This document shows, one piece after another, positions 16,840 through 24,784 of a DNA stretch of 64,000 bases (position 1 is the stretch's first letter; each line of letters begins with the position of its first letter). Under the pieces are notes generated by a model. The model did not search any database, was not told the origin of the DNA, and saw nothing but the letters and a program-made list of their open reading frames with translations. The translations under genes and the position numbers were made by a program. Source of the stretch: Microbacterium amylolyticum (GTDB taxonomy: Bacteria; Actinomycetota; Actinomycetes; Actinomycetales; Microbacteriaceae); contig NZ_CP049253.1 of NCBI RefSeq assembly GCF_011046975.1, positions 1,798,001 through 1,862,000 of the forward strand, written 5' to 3'.

Positions 16840-18159
16840 ATGACACGCAACGACGAACTGTTCGACCGCGCCCGAAACGTCATCCCCGGCGGAGTGAACT
16901 CCCCCGTGCGGGCATTCGGCTCGGTCGGCGGAACACCGCTGTTCCTGCAGTCGGCGCGCGGAGCGTATGTGACGGACGCTGATGGTCGGGAGTACGTGGA
17001 CCTCGTTGCCTCCTGGGGGCCGGCGCTGATCGGCCACACTCACCCGCAGGTGGTCGATGCCGTAAAGGCCGCCGCCGAGAAGGGGCTGTCCTTCGGCGCC
17101 CCCACGGAAGGTGAGGTGCAGTTGGCTGGCGTGATCGCCGACCGCGTTCAGGCCGCGGGGCTGTCGCCGGTCGAGGAAGTCCGCCTCGTGTCAACGGGCA
17201 CGGAGGCGACGATGACCGCCATTCGTCTCGCGCGCGGCGTCACGGGCCGCGATCTTCTCGTGAAGTTCGACGGCAACTATCACGGGCACTCCGATGGCCT
17301 CCTCGCCGCGGCAGGATCCGGCGTGGCCACGCTTGCCCTTCCGGGAACAGCCGGTGTTCCGGCCGGTGTTGCGGCGGAAACCCTCGTCGTTCCCTACGGG
17401 GATCTCGAAGCGGTCCGCGAGGTTATCGCCGCGTATGGCGATCGCATCGCCGCGATCATCGTCGAGGGAGCCCCCGCCAACATGGGCGTGGTCGAGCCGC
17501 CTTACGGGTTCAACGCCGACCTCGCCGAAATGGCTCACGGCGCGGGCGCGCTGCTGATCCTCGATGAGGTGCTCACAGGGTTCCGCGTGCACCGCGCCGG
17601 CGCCTGGGGTCTTCAGGTCGAAAACGGACCCGCCTACGAGCCCGACATCATCACCTTCGGCAAGGTCGTCGGTGGCGGAATGCCCCTCGCCGCGCTCGGC
17701 GGCAAGCGCGCCATCATGGAGCACCTCGCGCCAACCGGCCCCGTTTACCAGGCGGGCACCCTCTCGGGTAACCCCCTCTCGGTGGCAGCGGGCCTCGCCA
17801 CCCTCGAGCTGGCCACCGACGAGGTCTATGCGCACATCAACGCGGCTGCCGACACCGTCACCTCGGCGCTGACGTCCGCGCTCGCCGCGGAGGGCGTTGT
17901 TCACGCGATTCCTCGCGTTGGTTCCCTTTTCGGCCTCGCGTTCTTCGACCGTGCCCCCGCGAACTACGAGATCGCGAAGATGCAGGAGGCGCACCGCTAC
18001 CCACCGTTCTTCCACGCGATGCTGGCCGGGGGCGTCAACCTTCCGCCGAGCGTGTACGAGGCCTGGTTCCTCACCGCCGCCCACGACGACGAGGCGCTCG
18101 GCCGCATCGTCGACGTCCTCCCCGCGGCGGCAAAGGCGGCTGCCTCGGCGGCTGCCTAA
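16840..18159 (+). CDS. hemL: Glutamate-1-semialdehyde 2,1-aminomutase
   Basis: A PLP enzyme converting glutamate-1-semialdehyde to 5-aminolevulinate, the substrate of HemB. The 439-residue product begins NDELFDRARNVIPGGVNSPV. It has the SWGPALIGHTHPQV and NYHGHSDGLL blocks and the PLP lysine K275 in ITFGKVVGGGMPLAALGG. I chose the ATG at 16840; the open frame upstream lies inside the fhs relic. It follows the dead one-carbon cluster by 61 bases, so it now either depends on read-through from that cluster or has its own promoter. Confidence 0.96.
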   Translation: MTRNDELFDRARNVIPGGVNSPVRAFGSVGGTPLFLQSARGAYVTDADGREYVDLVASWGPALIGHTHPQVVDAVKAAAEKGLSFGAPTEGEVQLAGVIADRVQAAGLSPVEEVRLVSTGTEATMTAIRLARGVTGRDLLVKFDGNYHGHSDGLLAAAGSGVATLALPGTAGVPAGVAAETLVVPYGDLEAVREVIAAYGDRIAAIIVEGAPANMGVVEPPYGFNADLAEMAHGAGALLILDEVLTGFRVHRAGAWGLQVENGPAYEPDIITFGKVVGGGMPLAALGGKRAIMEHLAPTGPVYQAGTLSGNPLSVAAGLATLELATDEVYAHINAAADTVTSALTSALAAEGVVHAIPRVGSLFGLAFFDRAPANYEIAKMQEAHRYPPFFHAMLAGGVNLPPSVYEAWFLTAAHDDEALGRIVDVLPAAAKAAASAAA

Positions 18160-18260
18160 CGCCCTCTCTCGCGGCAGGGTGGTTGCTGCAAGGCCCCCTC
18201 TCGCGGAGGGTAGCGGTCAACAGGTGCCCCGCTCGCGGTGACCCCGCGCGAGAGGAGTTC

Positions 18261-18758
18261 CTAACGACGCCGTTCCAGGTCGATGAGTTGCTGTTTAATG
18301 TGTTCTCGCCCGCCGTATTCGCCGAGCGAGCCATCGGAGCGGATGATGCGGTGCACCGGGACGACGAGCGTCAGCGGCGTCAGCCGGCAGGCCGTGCCCA
18401 CCGCTCGAGCGGCGCGCGGCCGGCCGGCCATTGCGGCCACGTCGCCGTAGCTCGTCGTCTCCCCATAGGGAACGCGGCACACGGCCTGCAGGGCGTCGCG
18501 GGCGAAACCACGGGCAAGGCGCCAGTCGATCTCCACGTCGAACCCCGTGCGATCGCCACGGAAGTATTCGCCGATCTGAGCGCCGAGCCCGGCGATGTCC
18601 GTTCGCTCGGCACGGAGGTCGCCGCGCAGTTCTCGGGCGACGGCTTCGACGACCCACAGGGGCTCCTCGGCGGTTCCGAGGGCGACGATCGCGTCGTCCG
18701 CGAACACCGCCACGGCCGCACCGATCGGTGTGGCGTGAACCGTGTAGCGGTAGGTCAC
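18261..18758 (-). CDS. Ogt-family (alkyltransferase-like) protein lacking the reactive cysteine
   Basis: A 165-residue member of the O6-alkylguanine-DNA alkyltransferase family. The DNA-binding helix-turn-helix region is intact (VPYGETTSYGDVAAMAGRPR, then RAVGTACR). The acceptor motif PCHR, however, reads P134-V135-H136-R137, and the preceding Asn hinge is Thr127. Without the cysteine it cannot accept alkyl groups. It resembles alkyltransferase-like proteins, which have Trp or Ala there, bind alkylated guanine and recruit nucleotide excision repair. A decayed Ogt is the alternative. It is the last gene of the fbiC operon, overlapping cofC by 4 bases. Confidence 0.8.
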   Translation of the reverse strand: MTYRYTVHATPIGAAVAVFADDAIVALGTAEEPLWVVEAVARELRGDLRAERTDIAGLGAQIGEYFRGDRTGFDVEIDWRLARGFARDALQAVCRVPYGETTSYGDVAAMAGRPRAARAVGTACRLTPLTLVVPVHRIIRSDGSLGEYGGREHIKQQLIDLERRR

Positions 18759-19372
18759 GCGGCTTCGACGGCCCGCAGCAGGTTGGTGGTGCGGGGTCCG
18801 AGGCCCATCTGAGCGGCGTCCCTCAGTTGCTCCGCCGTGTCGACGTCACGCCGGAGGCCGGGAGCGTCCACCGGAAGGGCAACGAAGGCAGCCGCGCGAT
18901 GCTCGTTGGCAGAGCCGGCGCCGAATCGCGACTCATACAGGGTGACATCGCGCCACATCACGAGCGTTGTGCCCGTGCCCTCGGCATCGGGGACGAAGGC
19001 GCGCGCGTACTGGGTTCCTGCGGTGAGCGCCCCGTCGAGATCGTGAGCGGAGAGGGCGGGGAGGTCGCCCAGCATCGCGGCGCGGGCGGGACCGGCTGCC
19101 TGCGCGAGCCCGGCGCGCACGGCGCCGTTGAGGCCCATGCCGGGGTCGGGAATCGCACGCGTTCCGGGGATGTGCTCAAGGCCCGCGATAACATCCGCGC
19201 TGCTTGTGACAACGATGACCTCATCGACACAACGCGCATCAGCAGCGGCTGCGATGGTGTCGAGCGCGATTGCGAGGGCGAGAGCTGGCCGGGGAAGCCG
19301 AGCGCCGTCCAAACGCGATTTGCCATCAGCTGTCGGCTTGACCGGGATGACGAGCGACCAGGAGCCGCTCAC
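18755..19372 (-). CDS. cofC: 2-phospho-L-lactate (or phosphoenolpyruvate) guanylyltransferase
   Basis: Makes the GTP-activated phospho-acid (LPPG or EPPG) that is joined to FO in coenzyme F420 synthesis; in mycobacteria the equivalent is FbiD. The 205-residue product has the nucleotidyltransferase start (SLVIPVKPTADGKSRL) and the family blocks IPDPGMGLNGAVRAGL, AAMLGDLPALSAHDL and RFGAGSANEHRAAA. It overlaps fgd upstream and the Ogt-like gene downstream by 4 bases each. Confidence 0.88.
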   Translation of the reverse strand: MSGSWSLVIPVKPTADGKSRLDGARLPRPALALAIALDTIAAAADARCVDEVIVVTSSADVIAGLEHIPGTRAIPDPGMGLNGAVRAGLAQAAGPARAAMLGDLPALSAHDLDGALTAGTQYARAFVPDAEGTGTTLVMWRDVTLYESRFGAGSANEHRAAAFVALPVDAPGLRRDVDTAEQLRDAAQMGLGPRTTNLLRAVEAA

Positions 19373-20379
19373 GCGACCAGCCCGCGCAGCTTCGGAAGGA
19401 CCTCGCGGCCGTACAGCTCAAGGAAGTCGGCCTGATCGTGGCCGGGGTCATGGAAGACGAGGTGCGTAAAACCGAGATCCAGATAGTGCTGGATGCGGGA
19501 GATGTGCTCGTCGGGATCATCCGACACGATGAATCGGCTTGCCGCACGCTCGATCGGCAGCGCTTCTGCGAGGCGCTGCATCTCCTGCGGGTCGTCGACG
19601 CCCATCTTCTCCTCGGGCTTGAGCGCCAGCGGCGCCCAGAAGCGCGTGTTCTCGAGAGCGGCGCTTCGGTCGGGTCGCAGCGACACCTTCACCTCGAGCA
19701 TCCTGTCGACGTCGTTGCGGTCGCGGCCGCCCTTTTCGATTCCCTCATCGAAGGCAGGCAGGAGCTTGTCGGTATAGAGCTCAGCGGCCTTCCCGCTGGT
19801 GGTGATCCAGCCGTCGGCCATCCGTCCCGCGAGGCGTGTTGCGGCGGGTCCGGAGGCGCCAATGTAGATCGGAACCTCCTGCTCGGGGCGATCGTAGATC
19901 GTCGCGTCCTTTGTGGAGTAGTAGGTGCCCTCGTAGGTGACACGTTCCTCGCGCCAGAGCTCGCGGATCAGCAGGATGGCTTCTTTCATCCGTTGGAATC
20001 GCTCGGGCGGATCGGGCCAGGTCTGGCCGAGGGTGACCTCGTTGAGGGCTTCGCCGGTGCCAACGCCGAGGATCATTCGCCCGGGGTACATCGCGCCGAG
20101 CGTTCCGAACGCCTGGGCGATCACACCCGGGTGGTAACGGAAGGTGGGGGTGAGCACGCTCGTGCCCAGCAGGACCTTCTTGGTGGCTTCGCCGACGGAT
20201 CCGAGCCAGGGCAGCGCTGCCGGCGCGTGGCCGCCATCGTGCATCCATGGCTGCAGGTGATCGCTGAGAAAGACGGAGTCGAATCCGTTCTCCTCGGCGC
20301 CAACGGCATAGTCGAGCAGCTCGCGCGGGGCGAACTGTTCGGCGGAAGCTTTGTAGCCGAAGCGGAAGGGAACGGTCAC
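19369..20379 (-). CDS. fgd: F420-dependent glucose-6-phosphate dehydrogenase
   Basis: Oxidises glucose-6-phosphate to 6-phosphogluconolactone while reducing F420, supplying F420H2 to other enzymes. The 336-residue luciferase-fold protein follows the mycobacterial FGD pattern: FGYKASAEQFAPRELL, SDHLQPWMHDGGHAPAA, the long LLGTSVLTPTFRYHPGVIAQ block, then GVGTGEALNEV, SGKAAELYTDKLLPA and a late HLVFHDPGHDQADFLEL. I chose the GTG at 20379, which overlaps the monooxygenase stop (GTGA) and follows GAAGGAG. The upstream extension is antisense-like. Confidence 0.92.
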   Translation of the reverse strand: MTVPFRFGYKASAEQFAPRELLDYAVGAEENGFDSVFLSDHLQPWMHDGGHAPAALPWLGSVGEATKKVLLGTSVLTPTFRYHPGVIAQAFGTLGAMYPGRMILGVGTGEALNEVTLGQTWPDPPERFQRMKEAILLIRELWREERVTYEGTYYSTKDATIYDRPEQEVPIYIGASGPAATRLAGRMADGWITTSGKAAELYTDKLLPAFDEGIEKGGRDRNDVDRMLEVKVSLRPDRSAALENTRFWAPLALKPEEKMGVDDPQEMQRLAEALPIERAASRFIVSDDPDEHISRIQHYLDLGFTHLVFHDPGHDQADFLELYGREVLPKLRGLVA

Positions 20380-21899
20380 GAGGGGGCTCCTTCGTTCTGT
20401 GTGAGTCGACGTGAGCGCACTCGGGCGCTGGAGAGGCGCAGTCGGAAATCGGCGACGGTGCCTGGCCACAGCAGCGTCAGCCTGCCGCTGCGATCGTCAA
20501 CGTACCAGTTTGAGCACCCTCCTGTTACCCAGGGGGTGCGCGCGGCGCGCTGGGCGACGTCGCGAGAGGCGGCATCTTCTTCGGCCTGAGTGACGCGAAC
20601 GGGGTCGGGGTAGGCGAAGGGCGCGGCGGTGCGCTCGGCGATCAGCGCTGCCGCGAACTCCGCCTGCGCTTCGGAGATGAGCACCGACGAATTGTGCCCA
20701 AGCGAGGCGTTTGGCCCGTTGACGACGAACAGGTTGGGGAACCCCGCCACGAGCGTTGAGGCCACCGCCGCCATCCCCGTCGACCAGTGTTCGGCGAGTG
20801 TTTCTCCGTTGTCTCCCGTGACGAGCCGCGCATAGGGTTGCTCCGCCGTTTCGAAGCCCGTTGCGAGAACGAGCGCGTCGACGTCGTACGTCGCACCGGA
20901 TGCGGCGGTCAGGGTGGACCCGGATGCGCGCTCGAGGGCACTGGGTTCCAGGCGCACCTGGCCCGAGGCGATCGCGGGGTAGAAATCATCGCTCAGGAGC
21001 ACGCGCTTACAGCCGAACGCGTAGTCCGGCGTGAGCGCCTGGCGAAGATCCGGATCCGGCACCTGCTCGGCGAGGTGGTCGAGCGCGACGTCGCGCGTGG
21101 CGGCCGCGGCATTTTCGTCACCGGAGCGCGAAGCGAAGCGCTGTTCCCCCTCGGCGAAGAGCCGTTCGCGATGTGCTCTCAGCGCCGAGGGGTCGTCGGC
21201 GTAGCGGCGGATGTCGGCCTCGTCGACGGGGTGATCGCCGCGCGGAACGATCCAGGCGGGGCTTCTCTGGAAGAGGACGACGTCGGCGCCGCGTCGGGCA
21301 AGTTCCGGCACCAGTTGGATGGCGCTGGCCCCGGTTCCGACGACGCCGATGCGCTGTCCGGTCAGGTCGCCGTGGAGGGCGCCATGGTCCCAACGGGCGG
21401 AGTGGAAGAGGGGGCCGCGGAACGTCCCGAGCCCGGCGATCGCGGGAATGCGCGGTTCTGTGAGGCGCCCGCAGGCCAGAACGAGGTGGTCGGCGATAAT
21501 CTCGGATGCCGAGGTATCCGGGTGTCCGGTACCGCGCATGGCGGTGATGCGCCATGCGACGCCATCCCACTGGGCGGCCGACATCGACGTGTTGAGCAGA
21601 ATGTGTGGGGAGAGGCTTTCCTCTGTCACGACGCGTTCGAGGTAGGCCTGGATCTCCGCGCCGGGGGCGAAGGCGCGCGACCAGTATGGCCACGGGTGCG
21701 CTCCGAGCTCGTAGAGGTGGCTGGGGATATCGCAGGCGATGCCCGGGTAGGTGTTATCGCGCCAGGTTCCGCCGATGCGGGGGGCGCGTTCGAGCACGAC
21801 GAACGATTCCACGCCCGCCTCGCGCAGCGCGATCGCCTGTGCGATCCCCGCGAATCCGGCACCGATAACAACGACGTCGACGCGCAGCGAAGCGGTCAT
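20376..21899 (-). CDS. FAD-dependent monooxygenase, Baeyer-Villiger type
   Basis: A 507-residue class B flavin monooxygenase that probably inserts oxygen into a ketone or hydroxylates a small substrate using NADPH and O2. The FAD site is at the N-terminus (VVVIGAGFAGIAQAIALREA, then GGTWRDNTYPGIACDIPSHL). The Baeyer-Villiger fingerprint FXGXXXHXXXW is present as FRGPLFHSARWD. A second GXGXXG (VGTGASAIQLVPEL) binds NADPH. I chose the ATG at 21899, which overlaps the fbiC stop (ATGA). Its place inside an F420 operon is unusual and may mean functional linkage or only cotranscription. Confidence 0.85.
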   Translation of the reverse strand: MTASLRVDVVVIGAGFAGIAQAIALREAGVESFVVLERAPRIGGTWRDNTYPGIACDIPSHLYELGAHPWPYWSRAFAPGAEIQAYLERVVTEESLSPHILLNTSMSAAQWDGVAWRITAMRGTGHPDTSASEIIADHLVLACGRLTEPRIPAIAGLGTFRGPLFHSARWDHGALHGDLTGQRIGVVGTGASAIQLVPELARRGADVVLFQRSPAWIVPRGDHPVDEADIRRYADDPSALRAHRERLFAEGEQRFASRSGDENAAAATRDVALDHLAEQVPDPDLRQALTPDYAFGCKRVLLSDDFYPAIASGQVRLEPSALERASGSTLTAASGATYDVDALVLATGFETAEQPYARLVTGDNGETLAEHWSTGMAAVASTLVAGFPNLFVVNGPNASLGHNSSVLISEAQAEFAAALIAERTAAPFAYPDPVRVTQAEEDAASRDVAQRAARTPWVTGGCSNWYVDDRSGRLTLLWPGTVADFRLRLSSARVRSRRLTQNEGAPS

Positions 21900-24283
21900 C
21901 GTGTCGCCTCGCTTCCGGCCGCTCCGCGTGCCGCGGCGGCGCGGCGCTCGGCGCTGATCTCGCCGTATGTCGTCGTGCGCAGGCGGAGAGGGCGCATCAA
22001 CGGACGAACGAGCGCCCCGGCGGCATCGAGGGGGAGCTCCTGGCCGTGTTCCACGCCGGAGAGGGGACTCACCCGCCCGTCGAGAAGCGTTCCGCCCAGG
22101 TCGTCGCCTCCTGCGCACAGGAGCTCGGCGGTGACGGCGCGCCCGTGGCGGGTCCAGGGGATCTGGATGTGCGGGATCGTTCCCGTCAGCATCAGGCGCG
22201 AGACAGCCGCCATCGCGCGATGCTCATCGATCGGTTGCCGACCGCCCACGAGGGGGGTGCCGGCACCCGGCAGGGGGATCGGGACGAACTCCGTGAAGCC
22301 GCCGGTGAGGTTGTGGATGCGCATGAGCTCGCGCAGGTGGGCGATGCGTTCCGCCGCCGTCTCGATGTGGCCGTAAAACAGAACGGACGTTGAGGTGAAA
22401 CCCGCGCCATGGGCGGCGATGATGGTCTCGGTCCACGCATCGATCTCAAGATCACTCGGCATGAGCTCTCGGCGCACGCGTTCGCTGAGGACCTTGACGC
22501 CCGTCCCGGGTACGGTGTCGACGCCCGCGTCACGCATCGCGCTGAGGGCCGCTGTAGTTCCGAGGCCCGTGCGATCGGCGAGGTCCCGGATGTCCTGCGG
22601 CCGGAAGGCGTGCAGGTGAATATCGGGCGCCCCGCGCCGAACGGAGCGCGCGATGTCGAGATATGTCTCTGCGGGCATATGCGCTGGGATCATCCCCTGC
22701 ACACAAACCTCCGTAAGTCCGAGCTGCCAGGCATCGCGTGCCATGTCCTCGGCATCGGCGAGGATAAATGTGCCGGGCTCGTCCCGGCGCAGCCGGACGT
22801 GCGTCGAGGCGATGTTGCGATTGCCGACGATGCTGACGGCCTCACCCACCGTGTAGCGGCGAACATCATCGGCCGTACGAACGACGGCCTCGAGTTCGTC
22901 GCCCGTTGCCGTGAGCAGGCGCTCCCATTCGCTATCGTCGAGCGACGCGGGGTCCTGCGCCGCGCGCTCGATGATCGCGGCGATCAGCCCGCCCGGCGCG
23001 TTCAACGTTGGCGTGTGATCCTCCGCGCGCTCTTCCGGAACGTCCGAGCGCGCCACACCGCGCGGAATCGTGCTCGCACGGCCCAGGCCTGTTTCAGGGT
23101 CGGCCAGCGCATCGACCGCGTCGCGGAGGCCCTCGTCCACCCACTCGGGGCCGAGGAACTCGGGGTGCGCCGTGAGCCGCTCCGACAAAACGAAGCCCAG
23201 CTCGCGCGTGCGGGCGGCGAGATCGTCCAGGTGCGGCCACGGGCGCTCGGGGTTGACATGATCCGCGGTGAGGGGCGAAACACCGCCCCAGTCGTCGGCT
23301 CCGGCGCGAACGAGCAACTCCAGTTCGACCGGATCCTGCAGATTGGGCGGAACCTGAATGCGCATGCGCGGCCCGAACACCAGACGCATCACGGCGACGG
23401 CGGCCACGTATTCGCGCAGTGCCGCGTCGGGAACGTTTTGCATCGCCGTGCGCGGCTTGGCGCGGAAGTTCTGCACGATCACTTCCTGGATGTGGCCGTG
23501 GCGATCGTGGCTGTCACGCAGGGCGATCATGGACTCCGCGCGATCACGGAGCGACTCGCCAATACCGACGAGGATGCCGGTTGTGAACGGGATACGCGCC
23601 GCCCCGGCGTCTTCAAGGAGCTGCAGGCGCACGGCGGGGTCTTTGTCCGGTGACCCGTAGTGGACCTGTCCCTGTTCCTCGAAAAGGCGACGGGAGGTCG
23701 TTTCCAGCATGACGCCTATCGATGGCGCCATCTTTCTCAGCATGACGAGTTCGTCCGGCCGCATCACCCCGGGGTTCAGATGGGGGAGAAGGCCCGTTTC
23801 TTCGCGGATCAGCCGCGCCATAGCGGCAACGTACTCGAGCGTTGACGCGTAGCCGTTGGCGTCCAGCCATTCGCGTGCTTCTGGCCACCGATCCTCGGGA
23901 CGATCACCGAGGGTGAGCAGGGCCTCTTTGCAACCGAGCGCCTGGCCCTGTTTCACGACGGCAAGCACTTGCGCTGGCGACATGAAGGGGGGTTTGCGCT
24001 TCTTCAGGAGCTGCCCGGGGGTGTCGACGAAAACGCAGTAGTGGCATCGATCGCGGCACAGCGTCGTGAGCGGAACGAAGACTTTGCGTGAGTAGGTGAT
24101 GATGCCGGGCCGTCCGGCCAGGCGAAGCCCGTCGTCGCGGGCACGGGAAGCCGCGGCGAGCACCCGTTCGAACGCCGCGTCGTCGGCGCCGAGCAGCGCT
24201 TCGGCATCCGCGGCGGACAGGCGTTCTCCTCGTTCCGCGCGGGCAAGAACATCGGAGAGAAGGGAGTGATCCAACAGCGTCAT
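21896..24283 (-). CDS. fbiC: FbiC-type CofG-CofH fusion with a degenerate CofH iron-sulfur site
   Basis: FbiC makes FO, the deazaflavin core of F420, from tyrosine and a riboflavin intermediate with two radical-SAM domains. The CofG half (about residues 1-385) keeps its [4Fe-4S] motif Cys76-Cys80-Cys83 (CRDRCHYC). The CofH half (about 430-795) keeps NRNI, TEVCVQGMIP, VDTVPGTG, GGFTEFVPIPLPG and GGDDLGGTLLDG. Where CX3CX2C should follow NRNI (about residue 490) it reads ASTHVRLRRDEPGTF with no cysteine, and that region is about 11 residues short. The ATG at 24283 gives 795 residues; an ATG at 24349 would add 22. FO synthesis by this protein alone is doubtful. Confidence 0.85.
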   Translation of the reverse strand: MTLLDHSLLSDVLARAERGERLSAADAEALLGADDAAFERVLAAASRARDDGLRLAGRPGIITYSRKVFVPLTTLCRDRCHYCVFVDTPGQLLKKRKPPFMSPAQVLAVVKQGQALGCKEALLTLGDRPEDRWPEAREWLDANGYASTLEYVAAMARLIREETGLLPHLNPGVMRPDELVMLRKMAPSIGVMLETTSRRLFEEQGQVHYGSPDKDPAVRLQLLEDAGAARIPFTTGILVGIGESLRDRAESMIALRDSHDRHGHIQEVIVQNFRAKPRTAMQNVPDAALREYVAAVAVMRLVFGPRMRIQVPPNLQDPVELELLVRAGADDWGGVSPLTADHVNPERPWPHLDDLAARTRELGFVLSERLTAHPEFLGPEWVDEGLRDAVDALADPETGLGRASTIPRGVARSDVPEERAEDHTPTLNAPGGLIAAIIERAAQDPASLDDSEWERLLTATGDELEAVVRTADDVRRYTVGEAVSIVGNRNIASTHVRLRRDEPGTFILADAEDMARDAWQLGLTEVCVQGMIPAHMPAETYLDIARSVRRGAPDIHLHAFRPQDIRDLADRTGLGTTAALSAMRDAGVDTVPGTGVKVLSERVRRELMPSDLEIDAWTETIIAAHGAGFTSTSVLFYGHIETAAERIAHLRELMRIHNLTGGFTEFVPIPLPGAGTPLVGGRQPIDEHRAMAAVSRLMLTGTIPHIQIPWTRHGRAVTAELLCAGGDDLGGTLLDGRVSPLSGVEHGQELPLDAAGALVRPLMRPLRLRTTTYGEISAERRAAAARGAAGSEATR

Positions 24284-24372
24284 CAGATTCTTAGTCTCGC
24301 ACCGGATTGCGCTAAGGGGTGCGTCGGAACGGGATCGTCGCGGAGGCATGCGGGACGTGTTTGGATGGACTC

Positions 24373-24759
24373 ATGGTCAGCCTGCTCGTTGATTCCGACA
24401 CCCTCGAGGTGCAGCTCGCGCCGTTCGAGCGGGTTCTCGCCCGCCGGAAGGAGCCGCTGCGCATCGATCGCGCGTCGATTGTCAAGGTCCAGCTGACCGA
24501 AGATCCGTTCACGTGGCTACGCGGTGTTCGCGCGCCCGGAACACACGTGCCCGGTCGTTTGGCGTTCGGCACGTGGAAGTCTGTCTTCGGCGATGATTTT
24601 GCGGCGATCCGCACGGGACGTCCGGGCGTTGTGATCGATCTCGATGCCGGGGGCGAGTTCGAACGTGTCGTTTTGGCGACGCGTCATGGCGTCGCTCTGG
24701 TCAAGGCGCTTCAGCGAGACGACGAGCCGGAGCAGGGCGGCTCCGCCGTCGCCGACTGA
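24373..24759 (+). CDS. Conserved hypothetical protein (PH-like)
   Basis: A 128-residue soluble protein divergent from fbiC, sharing an 89-base intergenic region. The sequence (LLVDSDTLEVQLAPFERVLA, then IDRASIVKVQLTEDPFTWLR and RLAFGTWKSVFGDDF) alternates strands and ends in a helix (VVLATRHGVALVKALQR). This suggests a PH-like beta-barrel fold often seen in actinobacterial hypothetical proteins. There are no catalytic motifs. The last 14 residues look disordered. I chose the ATG at 24373 because an upstream start in the frame adds sequence without similarity to the fold. Confidence 0.7.
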   Translation: MVSLLVDSDTLEVQLAPFERVLARRKEPLRIDRASIVKVQLTEDPFTWLRGVRAPGTHVPGRLAFGTWKSVFGDDFAAIRTGRPGVVIDLDAGGEFERVVLATRHGVALVKALQRDDEPEQGGSAVAD

Positions 24760-24784
24760 ACCCGGCGGAGCGGCCCTCGATCGG

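Noticed and set aside
18160..18260. Repeated CTCTCGCG-like words after hemL, possibly a repeat array or terminator
   Set aside because: The arms are about 73 bases apart and short, with no regular spacing; chance in GC-rich DNA is likely.
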